Assembly (NCBI GenBank): GCA_032622095.1
Contig: CP136063.1
Coordinates: 149,351,379 to 149,415,378 of the forward strand
DNA from: Siphonodentalium dalli
Taxonomy: Eukaryota; Mollusca; Scaphopoda; Gadilida; Siphonodentaliidae
DNA: 64,000 nt
Direction of reading: 5' to 3'
In this document: piece after piece, positions 48,792-60,329 of the stretch
How the letters are laid out: each line of letters opens with the position of its first letter
How positions within the stretch are numbered: position 1 is the stretch's first letter
The notes under the pieces: model-generated
The model's input: only the letters and a program-made list of their open reading frames with translations
Databases searched by the model: none
What the model was told of the DNA's origin: nothing
Position numbers and translations under genes: made by a program

Positions 48792-49870
48792 ATTCAGTCA
48801 TACATGGAGTCTGACAATGCAAAAGAGGACGAACACCAGCGATCGTCCATACGAGAGTGACGTGTATGAGAAGGAATTCAGTAGAGTCTGGCAATGCATA
48901 TATAAGAGGACGAACACCGGCGATCGATCATACGAGCGTGACGTGTATCATAAGGAATTCATCATATATGGAGTCTGGCAATGCATAAGAGGACGAATAC
49001 CGGCGATCGATCATACGAGAGTGATGTGTATGCGAAGGAATTCAGTTATATATGGAGTTTAGCAACGCATAAGAGGACGGACACCGACGATCGACCATGC
49101 GAGCGTGACGTATATGAGAAGCAATTCAGTCATACATGGAGTCTGACAATGCAAAAGAGGACGAACACCAGCGATCGTCCATACGAGAGTGAAGTGTATG
49201 AGAAGGAATTCAGTAGAGTCTGGCAATGCATATATAAGAGGACGAACACCGGCGATCGATCATACGAGCGTGACGTGTATCATAAGGAATTCATCATATA
49301 TGGAGTCTGGCAATGCATAAGAGGACGAACACCGGCGATCGACCATACGAGAGTGACGTGTATTATTAGGAATTTAGTCATATATGGAGTCTGACAATGT
49401 AAAAGAGGACGAACACCAGCGATCGTCCATACGAGAGTGACGTGTATGAGAAGGAATTCAGTTATATATAGAGTCTGGCAACGCAACAGAGGACGAACAC
49501 CGACGATCGACCATACGAGAGTGACGTGTATGAGAAGGAATTCAGTCATATACGGAGTCTGACAATGCATACGAGGACGAACACCGTCGATCGACCATAC
49601 GTGCGTGACGTGTATTATAAATAATTCAGACATATATAGACTATGAAAATGCATAAGAGGACGAACACCGACGCTCGACCGTACGAGCGTGACGTGTATT
49701 ATAAGGAATTCAGTCATATATGGAGTCTGGCAAAGCATAAGAGGACAAAGACTGGCGATTGTCCATACAGGTGTGACGTGTATCAGAAAGAATTCAGTCA
49801 TATACGGAGTCTGGCAAAGCATAATAGGACATAGACCGGCATTCGTCCATACGAGTGTGCAAGAAAAACT
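48792..49870 (+). pseudogene. Degenerate C2H2 zinc-finger array, right part (about 12-13 units)
   Basis: Continues the 84-bp periodicity: HKRTDTDDRPCERDVYEKQF, QKRTNTSDRPYESEVYEKEF and, at the end, KHKRTKTGDCPYRCDVYQKE. Four units form a higher-order repeat of about 332 bp (for example TCAGTCATACATGGAGTCTG at 48795 and 49127). Some units lack a stretch after GAATTCAGTAGAGTCTGG. Only the last full unit keeps any cysteine in a finger-like position. The reverse strand is also open across much of the array, a by-product of the repetition. Confidence 0.75.
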
Positions 49871-49963
49871 GTCAACTACTGTGTCATGAAATAGATTATC
49901 ATGTGATCTGACAGCTTTTCCAGACTAATTAAACGCCCTATGGTTTTATGGCCGATTGCGGCT

Positions 49964-50287
49964 GTTCTCGAAAATGGTCCATACCCCATTTTCACCCCCT
50001 CGGGGTGGCACCCCCGGGGTGATGGGTGGGGGGTCGGGTGTTTATAGGTGGTATTTGGGGCCGGCCACCCACCCATGCCGTCAAATCGGTCGAAATCCTT
50101 ACCGTTCTCGAAAATGGTCCATACCCCATTTTCACCCCCTCGGGGTGGCACCCTCCGGTGGTGATGGGTGGGGGTCGGGATGTTTCTAGGTGGTATTTGG
50201 GGCCGGCCACCCACCCATGCCGTCAAATCGGTAGAAAGCGACATTTTAAAAAATAAGGAATAAGTTCCAAATGTCATGTTCGTCAGA
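49964..50287. repeat. Right long inverted repeat of the composite zinc-finger element
   Basis: CTCGAAAATGGTCCATACCC, GGGTGATGGGTGGGGGGTCG, GGTATTTGGGGCCGGCCACC and CATGCCGTCAAATCGGTCGA, two units, then AATAAGGAATAAG and AAATGTCATGTTCGTCA. This mirrors 45758-46116. Confidence 0.85.
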
Positions 50288-50489
50288 GTTGACGGGCGAC
50301 AGTTTCTCTGAATCGTCATGATTTTTTGACGCAGAACGTTACATTCTCTACCATGACGTCGTGAAATCTCCCCCCCCAAACCCCCCTGTCGCCACGTCTC
50401 TGCACCCCCTCCCATGAATTACGGTAGGCAGTTGTTACCGGCCGGCTAAGGAAGGTTCGATTGTTGACCTTGACATGACATGACCTTTC

Positions 50490-50530
50490 GTGACGGAAGT
50501 AAAATTTATATTTCGCGCATGCGCTATGTG
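50490..50530. promoter_or_regulatory. Candidate promoter core: ETS-like and NRF1-like sites
   Basis: TGACGGAAGTAAAA (ETS-like) is followed by TTCGCGCATGCGCTATG, a match to the NRF1 palindrome GCGCATGCGC. In animals this pair is typical of housekeeping promoters. The flanks are not obviously repetitive. No first exon with a coding frame is recognised on either side. Confidence 0.3.
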
Positions 50531-51815
50531 CAATTTTTCGTACTTGCGTAAAATTAAGCAAACAAAGTTTTTCATCTTGCTGAATTCAAACTTAATTGAT
50601 TAGAACACGTATTTGAATATGATTATCAGAGTTTACCGAAATAGAATGTGGTATTGCGTGGGAACGTTACATCCTTCCATATGAATTCAACGACTATTGG
50701 CTGATGAACTGGTTAAAAATTCGATTTGAATCGAAGTTCGAGTGACAGTGACGATGACCGTGAATCGTGATATTGACATTCACATTGTTGTTGACATTTT
50801 TTATTGAATTTTGTTAGCGGCAACACTCGGGTCTCAACGAGAGAAATTGAGCAACCTTGTACATCAGCGAACATTCTCACAAGAAGAAAACCACAGTGTT
50901 CACAAGTGATCTAATCATTCTAATGTTTTCAAATGCAAGTGACTACTGGAACACAACAACAACAACAACACTCAAGTCTCAACACGTCAACAGTGTGTAT
51001 AGCAACACCAACAGAATGAAAATGTACCAACTACACTGTGGAATTTGACAATACTATTATAAATAAGATTTGGACTGCATTGGTCTTAACTTAAGTCAAG
51101 CTGGAGTACATATTCAATTGCAATGGAATTATGGGTGTACAAGTGCCAAAAGACTCAATAGTTTATTTACAGTTACTAGTACTACCACTACTGCCTGATG
51201 AATAAATCCAGTGATTTTCAGTTCTATTTCATCATTGGAAAAGATGCAACACCATTCACTCAGCTTCAACAAATACGAGTTCCACTGTTGAGAATGAACG
51301 TCACCATGGACTGTCAAAATGAAACATCAGACTGACCAAATTCTTCAATTGTTGAATAAATCATCATGTACTACATGTTATATGATATGATGTAGTAGAT
51401 ATCCATATAAATGAATAATTTCTTCTTTGACTGCCACCCCATAAAATAAATCCAGCATAACCTTGGAGACCTACACGGAGCATACATATTACATATATAA
51501 ATTCAAAAGAGAAGGTTTAAACATGTATATTGAGAGTCCCAACACACTAACCATGCAGTAACCAGATATGTTTTATACTATAATTACTACAGTAAAAGTA
51601 AAACAATTTTGGGAAACAAATTTACAATTTCTTCTGTACTTTAATTTGAAGCATTTCACTGTTCAGGCTCTAACTTGAACCTGGTAATTGTTTGCTTATA
51701 TCATGTAGCAAGGATTAATTAGACAAATAAATTCACAAGGAGTAGATATATATTCCAACTATATATGCATCAGATAAAATGATTTAAGCGTTGCACCGGG
51801 TAAAGAATGAGTAAT
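50531..51815. other. Apparently low-copy DNA; no confident gene
   Basis: A CAACAACAACAA microsatellite lies at 50957-50970. A minus-strand frame at 51129-51317 follows a plausible acceptor (CATTTTGACAG) and is followed by AATAAA, so it could be a terminal exon, but its sequence is not recognisable. Confidence 0.35.
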
Positions 51816-51819
51816 TTAT

Positions 51820-52480
51820 TAGGGCCCCTTCAAGTCATTTCAATTAATTATCACATGAGGTAAACATCACCCATTGCTTGACAATAAACAAAGTTACCAC
51901 AATCTTATAAGGTGATAACAGATGCTCTTTATTGCTATAAATTATATTTGTGCGTTTTTAAGTCATCTGATGTTAATGGCACTTATCCCATGACACTCCC
52001 CATGTCAAATTACCCACACATTTCCTGAGCTGATAATAAATGCTCTTCATTGATCATATATGTTAAGATAATTTATTAGTCCCCCTTTAAGTCACATGAG
52101 GTGAAAGCGCCTAGCCCATGGTCAGGTGACCCCTGTGTACCAATTTTCATACATATCGTCAAAGCTGATAACGAATGCTCTTTATTTTATCTATATGATA
52201 TAGAACTCTCTCTTTATTGTTCATCACATATGATAATATAATTTTAAAATTTGCCTTTAGGGTCAATGGCACCTATCCAATGGTAATCCTGGGTCAATTT
52301 ATCCCTACACACCGTACCAATTTCAAGTGACCAGGGTCCAACTAGTTTGGGTTTGTCATTAATTATTTAATTAAAATTATTTATTGGTGCCCCTTTAAGT
52401 TGTCTGAGGTCAATGCCACTTATCCTATGACACTCAATTTGCCCATGTGTACCAATTTTCATCAACTCCTCTAGCCAAAA
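51820..52480. repeat. Tandem repeat, about 150-190 bp units, four diverged copies
   Basis: Repeated GATGCTCTTTATTG, CCCCTTTAAGTCA, CTTATCCCATGACACT and TGTGTACCAATTTTCAT phrases. An inverted copy (GTGTCATGGGATAGT, ACTTAAAGAGGCACTAATAA, AAAGAGCGTTTATTG) lies at 53320-53490, so 51820-53490 is bounded by inverted repeats. Confidence 0.7.
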
Positions 52481-52677
52481 TATATATAAATATTTGTGTA
52501 TGTGAATTTTTTTTCCATGGTGGGGGGAGGGGGAGATATACAGAGTTGGGAAAGAAAACCAGGGGCAGATGACGTGGTACGTGTACCAGCCAATCTTGAT
52601 ACAGAGAATATCAGAAGGCATCTTTGTTGAAGACTTATAATCAGTTTTGTCCATATTTTGCCAAGATAAATTATATT

Positions 52678-52934
52678 AACCCGCTTGCAGCATTAAAGAT
52701 CCTGTGCCAGTGCATTCTCTTATATATGTGTCTCCCATAGGGAGAATGCACTGGTTTACAAGGTTGAGGTAAATATTGTTAGGTCAAGGTATGCTCTCAT
52801 ATATGTGAGGATCCCTATGGGAGACTCATATATAAGAAAATGCACTGGCACAGGATCTTTATATATGTAAGAGAATGCATTGGCACAGGGTTTTTCACAA
52901 AATTTCAAGAAGCCCCAATCATGGAATGGTTAAT
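52678..52934. repeat. Hairpin MITE, 'CATTCTCTTATATATGCGAG' family, copy 5
   Basis: TTAACCCGCTTGCAGCATTA, GATCCTGTGCCAGTGCATTC and the inverted GAATGCATTGGCACAGGG, ending CATGGAATGGTTAA. Confidence 0.8.
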
Positions 52935-53499
52935 TATAAATGACCATATTGGCTCAATATTGGGAATATAATAGCAAATTTAAATAGCAAAATTGTTATT
53001 TTGTACATACATGTATATGTTTCACTGGTGTCCAAACTAGACTGAATTTTAAGGTAAATAATGTGAATGACTTGTTCATTTTCAGTAAATAGTACTTAAT
53101 ACTCCATTGGAATTAACCCTTTTATAACTAAACAATGTGGTGAATTGGTGATAGGGGTGGGGTTTATCCAATAGATACCACAACCCAATTTTTTTAACAG
53201 TTGGGAATTTCATACCTGGTATATTTCAAACTAACTATAAGTCGAAAATTTTCTGATATTAATTTTGCATTTATACTATGGGGACTAATTTTTTTTTTTT
53301 CTTAGTAAAAAAACCCATACATGTAGATGATCAATGAAGAGCGCTTGTTATTAGCTCAGAAGATATGTGGGATAATTTGTGCACACAGAGATAAATTGAC
53401 ATAGGGAGTGTCATGGGATAGTTGATATTGACCTCAGATGACTTAAAGAGGCACTAATAATTACAAATAAAGAGCGTTTATTGTCATCTTAAAGAAAGA

Positions 53500-54157
53500 A
53501 ACTGTGGGAATGTGCCAAATTCTACATATTCTGGTAAAGTATTTTAAAAGCAAGAGCAAAATTAAATAATTCAAATCCATATGCTCTACTTTTCTCATAT
53601 TAACATTATATATACTAGATTGAACAAAGTGTTAAAAAATTACACAAAAAATTGAAGAAAATTAATCTCCAGAAAAAGTTTTCTCGAACACTATCTTTTA
53701 ATTGAATTAAATATTAGTGTCTTTTTAAAGATATCTGCGCCTTTCTTGTGATACTCCCAGTGTCAACATGAATCCATTTTTTTAAATATTATTTCAGGGC
53801 TTTCTTGTGAGACATATTTTAAGGTCACAACCTGTTATTTCTTCAACAAATGCCAAACATTGATTTTGATAATAGACACAAATTTTCACTTTGGCCAAGG
53901 GCTTAGGTCCAATCTTGCTGAATCTTAAATACATGGAAATATCTAGTTCTGGGTTAAATAGCTTTGATAATAGTGCAAGGATGGATACCTTAAAGGTATA
54001 CATTTTTTTTCTGGTTATTGTTCGAATTTTAAAAAGATTAGATTATTTTTCACCATATAATGTATTTCCATGACAAATATTTAGCACAAATGTTAATGCA
54101 TATGGAATTATGGATTTCTATGTACTTCATCCTTTTTTCTCTGCACTATTCCTAATT
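53500..54157. other. No gene seen
   Basis: AT-rich DNA running up to the gap. A minus frame at 53794-54003 has no recognisable domain. Confidence 0.35.
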
Positions 54158-54257
54158 NNNNNNNNNNNNNNNNNNNNNNNNNNNNNNNNNNNNNNNNNNN
54201 NNNNNNNNNNNNNNNNNNNNNNNNNNNNNNNNNNNNNNNNNNNNNNNNNNNNNNNNN
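54158..54257. other. Assembly gap (100 N)
   Basis: A run of exactly 100 N, the conventional size for a scaffold join of unknown length. The right flank begins inside a GCAGAATGAGG hairpin (half copy to 54309), so the missing sequence includes at least the other arm. Confidence 0.98.
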
Positions 54258-54399
54258 CACAAGGCGGGCTAGCATCACTAAATTCACCCTCTGGGGACCT
54301 CATTCTGCTAGGGGCCCCCAACTGCTATGGCAGACCTAGGATAAGATTGAAGTTCCCCCAGTTGAAGGTTGGTGATGTTCACCCATTGGGCACCCTCAA

Positions 54400-54962
54400 T
54401 TAGGAATTTATCTTCTGCAAATTAGGGGATATAGAAACTTCCTAGAAGGGAAATGTAACTAACAACAATGTTAATTTGATACTATAGATACTTCCCAGAA
54501 GATGAGGGCCTTAAGCAGAATGAGGTCTCCAGAGGGTGAATTTGGTGATGCTAGGCGCCGCTGTGTGGGGATAGCATCACTAAATTCACCCTCTGGGGAC
54601 CTCATTCTGCAAATGACATTAGTCCTGATATGAACAATACATGAGAGATTGGGAATTAATGACATCTAGCAAATCTGCAGGAATGTTTATAAAACATATC
54701 AAGATTGACATGATTGTGTCGGCCATACCCAGCATATATACAGTTACAGCCCAAAGTTAAATGCTTCTTATTAATGATTCTGTCAAGAATTTGAGTAAAT
54801 TTTATTTTTGAGACCAGGCCCAGGGTGGCAGAAAGCAGTGCACTTGAATGAAGGGCCAGGGGCCACAACCTACAGAAATGTAATGCAATTAGTTTTTTCA
54901 ATTATCAAAAAATGTTTAAACAATATATATATATATTAAATTGACCATGGAGGTTAAATACA

Positions 54963-54995
<33 letters not shown>

Positions 54996-55100
54996 ATATA
55001 CTATATAAAAAAAAAAACAATTCCACAGTTTTTTTTTAAATATTCTTTTATTTTTTAATATATCATTTCTTTTCTATTCTTTTCCTTTTTTGGTTTAAAG
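54400..55100. repeat. Dispersed repeat with GCAGAATGAGG hairpin, copy 1
   Basis: GGGGATATAGAAACTTCCTA, the hairpin at 54515-54610, GAGATTGGGAATTAATGAC, AAATGCTTCTTATTAATGAT, then AATTGACCATGGAG and a poly-T/poly-A tract at 54965-55050. The same order occurs at 57830-58500. Confidence 0.85.
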
Positions 55101-55129
55101 AGTATAATCTGAATTTTTTTTTTTTCTGA

Positions 55130-55725
55130 GTTATGTCCCCTGGCCCCACCCACATTTGACCCCCCAGTGACCGGCCCTCATTTGAACAAATCTGAAACCC
55201 CAGTCAACCAATGATCCTTCATACCAAATATGAACCCAATTTGGCCTTAGTGGTATTCGAGAAGGAGAAGATGTTTTTTAAAAGAATTACTATGGAGGGA
55301 AAGAGTTATGGCCCCTGGTTTCCTCAAACTAATCAACCTGGTGACCTCATTTGAACAAATCTGGATGTGAGTCACCTAGGGAACATCCACACCAAATATG
55401 AACCCATTAGGCCTTACGGTTCTGGAAAAGAAGTCGTTTATAAGAATTACTATGAAGGAATAGAGTTGTGGCCCTGCTTTCGCAACTATTTGACCCAGTG
55501 ACCTCATTTGAACAAATCTGAATGAGAGTCACCTAGGGAACATCCACACCAAATATGAACCAATTCGGTCCAATGGAACTTTAGAAGATGTTCAAAGAAT
55601 TGTTGACGGACGGATGGACGGATGGACGGAAGGACGGATGGACGGACGGATGGACGGACGATGGACGAGGAGTGATGACTATAGCTCCACCGAGGAGACT
55701 TCGTCTCAGGTGAGCTAAAAAGCTT
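55130..55725. repeat. Dispersed repeat ending GTGAGCTAAAA, copy 1
   Basis: CTGAGTTATGTCCCCTGGCC, ACCTCATTTGAACAAATCTG repeated at about 165-180 bp intervals, CACACCAAATATGAACCCAT, a GGACGGATGGACGGA run, and the terminal hairpin GGAGACTTCGTCTCAGGTG before AGCTAAAAA. Nearly repeated at 61140-61690. Confidence 0.9.
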
Positions 55726-56300
55726 GGACAAAATTATGTATGTTGCGAAAAAAAAATTCAAAGTCGAAAAAAGGGGAATAACTCCACACAAAAAATGACG
55801 GACAGACGTCATAATCGCAGGGTGCACAGGTTCCCATGGTACTAAATAACAGTGCCAAGATTAAAAAAACATTGACCGAAAAATGTAGGGAATAAAAAGC
55901 TCGGACAAAATTATGCATGTTGCAAAAAAAGTTTCTAAGTCGAAAAAAGGGGGATAACTCCACCAAAAAATGTCGGACAGACGTCATAATCGCAGGGTGC
56001 ACAAGTTCCCATGGTACTAAATATCTGTGCCACGTTTTTTTAAAAATTGACCAAAAAATGGTGAGGAATAAAAGCTCGGACAAAAAGTATACATGTTGCG
56101 AAATTTTTCTAAGTCGAAAAAAAGGGGGGATAACTCCACCAAAAAAAAGTCCGACAGACATCATAATCGCAGGTGCACAGGTTCCTATGGTGGTTGATGT
56201 CTGTGCCAAGTTTCACGAAAATTGATCAAAAAACGGACTGAGAAAAACTGCGGACAAATTTGTGTCCACGAACGGACGGACGACGGACGGTCGGAAAAGC
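55726..56300. repeat. Tandem array, about 170-bp unit, three copies, ACGGACGG tail
   Basis: AGCTCGGACAAAATTATG, AAAGTCGAAAAAAGGGG, ATAACTCCACC and GACGTCATAATCGCAGGGTG recur at 55729, 55899 and 56070. The array ends in GAACGGACGGACGACGGACG. It is followed by ACCCCCCCCTAAC / GTTGCGGGGGGGGT, an inverted pair at 56315-56343. Confidence 0.85.
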
Positions 56301-56469
56301 TGACTCCATAATACCCCCCCCTAACTTCGTTGCGGGGGGGGGTATAATTATCCTCTGCGAGAACAAGGTGTCCTGGGAATTATCTCTGGATTCCCACCAC
56401 CTCCCTCTATACCCACATCCTGTAATATGTAGCCTACATAGCACCTTCTTGTGTTACACCAACCAACAA

Positions 56470-56512
56470 CACCCCCCCCCCCCCCCCCCCCCCCCGCCCC
56501 CCCCCCCCCACC
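56470..56512. repeat. Poly-C tract
   Basis: About 40 bases of almost pure C. Length is unreliable in assemblies. Confidence 0.9.
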
Positions 56513-57044
56513 ATATGCCGTAATCTGATTTCCAACTGCAAGTTCCAACTATAGACTATCGCAGTGGATAGAGTTATTGCTCTTCCCAATTGTGCAAAAA
56601 ATGCCTGCCGATCACTTTGTGCCGTTATTCGTCAAAGTACACTTTCGAGATTCAATTACTGATATTAATTTCATAATTTTATGATATAAATGGTTATTAA
56701 ATGTGATTTAAGAATTAGCATCGATTTATAGACTCAAAATGTGCACCCATGTGTCGAAAAATGGTGCTTATTTGAACAGACAGCAGCGAGATTAATTAAC
56801 GTAAGAGCCGAAAGAACAGCGCGAAAAGGAGACTTCCGTAGAAGCCTTGCACTGTGGCTGTTCCTTCATATAACCCGGTCAACTTGCTATTTGTCCGGAC
56901 AACCTATCGAGGCGGTCTTTCTTTCAAAATAAAATAACTGGGGCATTCTTTTATATTTCGACGTTTGAATTTCCAATTCGATATTTGATTAATGCTAAAT
57001 AACCGTGCTCTTAGGAAATAAAATTACCATGAAAATTACGTATC

Positions 57045-57210
57045 AGAACACGGGCTATGTTCGTGTCATCGTATAGGCTATGCTCGTGTCAGCACGCAGG
57101 CTATGTTCGTGTCAGCACAAGGCTATGTTCGTGTCATAACATAGTCTATGTTCGTGTCATCACATAGGCTATGTTCGTGTCAGCACACAGGCTATGTTCG
57201 TGTCAGCAAA
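57045..57210. repeat. Tandem repeat, about 24-bp unit, seven copies
   Basis: GGCTATGTTCGTGTCAGCAC / GTCATCACATA variants repeat from 57050 to 57208. Noncoding. Confidence 0.9.
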
Positions 57211-57340
57211 TATTACGTCTTAATTTTGACAAATTGCGACGTCGCGAGCACTGTATTTCGCGTATTCAGCCATCGTGTTTGGGGAAATGCCACGAAAATG
57301 GGAGAATGGGCGCATAGAAACGGCTGGCCGATGGACTTAC

Positions 57341-57398
57341 CGTTTACGGAAAGAAATAAGATGAATACCGTTAGATAGGAAATCCACTCAATATTCAT
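57341..57398 (-). CDS. Candidate first exon encoding a signal peptide
   Basis: ATG opens MNIEWISYLTVFILFLSVN, a short polar start followed by a hydrophobic core, and then G|GTAAGT, a consensus donor, in phase 1. That is what the first exon of a secreted or membrane protein looks like. No second exon is recognisable in the 5.5 kb downstream on the minus strand, part of which is repeats and a gap. Could be chance in AT-rich DNA. Confidence 0.25.
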
Positions 57399-57829
57399 AT
57401 TCCGGGTGCCAAATTTTTATTTTCAAGATAGTTTGTACTGTTTTTGAACTTGTTTTCGAACATTTATTAATCATTCGAACTGTGGGATGGGACTCTAGAA
57501 ACGGCACTCGTTAAATTAATCCTTGGGACTTCCCCAAAATATGTTTCTATATTTGGGAAGGTCAATCGGAGCGGAAATCGATCGGAAATCATGCCAAATT
57601 CAACACGCATGCGATGTTTTTACGAAAAAAAGGTCCACAAAACCGCTAAATTAGCATTTTTCTCTTGAGCGGAGTAATGGACGTCATTAAAATAATGGAT
57701 ACGTGTGTCTAATATTGAGGAGAAATAGTTCAATACACCGTTTTTATTCTGAAGATTCAGAATATTTCTTCAGTTTTTATGAAGAAAATTTAATTTTAAA
57801 AGCAACATTTTCGTAATTTTTCCGGTATT

Positions 57830-58500
57830 CGCCGGAACTCTCTACCATTGAGCACCTCAATGATGAATTTTATCTTCTGAAAATTTGGGGATATAGAAAC
57901 TTCCTAGAAGGGAAATGTAACTAACAACAATGTTAATTTGATACTATAGATACTTCCCAGAATATGAGGCCTAAGCAGAATGAGGTCTCCAGAGAATGAA
58001 TTTGGTGATGCTAGCCCACTGTGCGGGGTAGCATCACTAAATTCACCCTCTGGGGACCTCATTCTGCAAATGACAGGCATGCTATTTGCGCTTTTGAAAG
58101 ATTTGAACAATACATGATAGATTGGGAATTAATGACTTCTAGCAGATCTCCAGGGAATGTTTATAAAAATGTCATATTTCACTTGACATGATTGTGTAGG
58201 AATACCCAGCATACCAGTTACAGCCAAAGTAAATGCTTCTTATTAATGATTCTCTGTCAAGCAGTGAACTTGAGTGAAGGGCCAGGGGGCACTGTAACCT
58301 TCAGAAATGTAACATTTTGGCATTAGTTTTTCAATTTTCAAAAAATGTTAAACAATATATATATGTAATTGACCATGGAGTTAAATACAATTTAAATTTT
58401 TTTTTTTTATATTTTAATAAAAAAAACAACTCCACATTTTTTTTTATAAATATTCTTTTATTTTTTAATATATCATTTCTTTTCTTTTCTTTTTTGGTAA
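57830..58500. repeat. Dispersed repeat with GCAGAATGAGG hairpin, copy 2
   Basis: Parallel to 54400-55100: GGGGATATAGAAACTTCCTA, hairpin at 57975-58067, AGATTGGGAATTAATGACTT, AATTGACCATGGAG, poly-T and TATTCTTTTATTTTTTAATA. Confidence 0.85.
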
Positions 58501-59375
58501 ACCCTTTACCCAACAGTAATATGACTAACGTCATTACCTCCAGCCAACAGAACTTTCTGATGACATCAAAGTTTTTGGGGAAAAACATGTATTATTACTA
58601 AATGTTATGTGGTGGCTCTTGATTTATGAAATTATGTTCATCTATATGGATTTTTTCAGAGTTGTGAATCCCCCTCCCCAAGCATGATAGTATGGTGAAT
58701 ATTTAGTAGGTTTTATATTTATATTTTATAACAATAAATGTAATAAACAAACAAAAGGTAAGTTTTGTTTTATCAACAAATCAATGTGACTTTCAGTTTC
58801 AATTTCTCTGTCGGAAAACCATATCACGAAATTGGGTGATTTATTAATGTTTTAAGCAATGGCTACGTGGTGAAATGAAACATAAAATAAATCATCAAGT
58901 GGCCTATCAACTCTTGGATAGTTACGTGTAAATTCAGTTACAATTAACTGCATTATTAGTCCTAACTAGTCAACATTGTGCCATCGATTGCAACGCACGT
59001 GTTTTTTTGTTTACTTCAATTTGGCGCACCGGTTTTTTACCTTGACATTGCAGTCAATACATTCGCACCGCACATATCTTGTGCAATTAATAAATTAAAC
59101 AATTCTTTCGTGCCTACATTGTATCTTACGATCGAGAAAAGTGCTTTCTCTTAGTGAAATTTTGAGCAATCATATTCAATATAAAATGACAAGACAGTGC
59201 CGATAAGTAATTCGCGGTAAATGCGGAATTGATTTGCGCACTTTCAATTTAAAAATAGCCGCGTTTGTCTCGTGAACTCTTGTGTTCAAATAAAAGTAAC
59301 TAATGTTATACAATGTCATTTCTTTGATTTTTCACATCATGATATGGCCAATTTACTTGAGTATTTGGCAGTGTT
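58500..59375. other. No gene seen
   Basis: AT-rich DNA without recognised repeat or coding content. Confidence 0.35.
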
Positions 59376-59378
59376 AAT

Positions 59379-60311
59379 GCGCGGAGAATAATAATTTTAT
59401 TAATCAAACGAGAGAACAAAACGGCCGATCGATGCACATTTGTGCTATACAGTATTTTATCATTGTTGCGCTGACGTCGGCAAGGTTCCGAGATGTTTTC
59501 ATCGTCATCAGCTGATCAATAAGTTCAATGGTAACACTCGATAAATGGTCAATTGATACTAACACTAAATCTAAGATATATTATGTTTGAATTTGCAATG
59601 AATGTCATTTATTTATTACCGAATGGCTAATAGTTATAGCCATGATAAATGACAGTCCCCATTGTGCGCCCCACATTCCAACACCACGTGTTCTCAGGTA
59701 CAAATTTCTGCACTCGTTATCAGTGGGCGTATCTTGGCGGGAGTGTTTTTTAAATAAACCATTTGGATTGAATCGTGTGTCCATTCCTTTGTATTTTTAG
59801 ATTACATTGTGGAGAATATACTCAAGATTATGTAATTGTCAATGCGCGCAGAATAATAATTTTATTAATCAAACGAGAGAACAAAACGGCCGATGCACAT
59901 AAATTTGTGCTACAGTATTTTATCATTGCTGCTATGACGTCGACAAGGTTCCTAGATTTTTTCATCGTCATCAGCTGATCAATAAGTTCAATGACAACAT
60001 TCGATAAATGGTCAATTGATACTAATACTAAATCTAAGATATATTGTTTGAATTTGCAATGAATGTCATTTATGAATTACCGAATGGGTAATAGTTATAG
60101 CCATGATAAATGACAGTCCCCATTGTGCGCCCCAATTTCCAACAACAAGTGTTTACTGTAGGTACATATTTTTTGCGCACGTCATCAGTGGGGGTTTCTT
60201 GGCGGGAGTGTTTTTTAAATAAACCATTTGGATTGAATCATGTGTCCATTCCTTTGTATTTTTCGATTATAGTGTGGAGAATATACTCAAGATTATGTAT
60301 TTGTCAATGCG
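59379..60311. repeat. Tandem duplication of about 465 bp
   Basis: GCGGAGAATAATAATTTTAT starts the first copy (59381) and GCGCAGAATAATAATTTTAT the second (59846). Both run through AACAAAACGGCCGAT, TTTTCATCGTCATCAGCTGA, ATGACAGTCCCCATTGTGCG and GGCGGGAGTGTTTTTTAAAT to TTGTCAATGCGC. The copies are close, so the duplication is fairly recent. Confidence 0.9.
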
Positions 60312-60329
60312 CTTTAACAACATAATTTA

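Noticed and set aside
49280-49822. 180-codon minus-strand frame with repeating TEFLLIHVTLVWSI
   Set aside because: It is the reverse strand of the zinc-finger-like array; the plus strand explains the periodicity better.
50876-51050. Coding start MYISEHSHKKKTT... downstream of the candidate promoter
   Set aside because: Composition driven by a CAA microsatellite; no domain, donor or conservation evidence.
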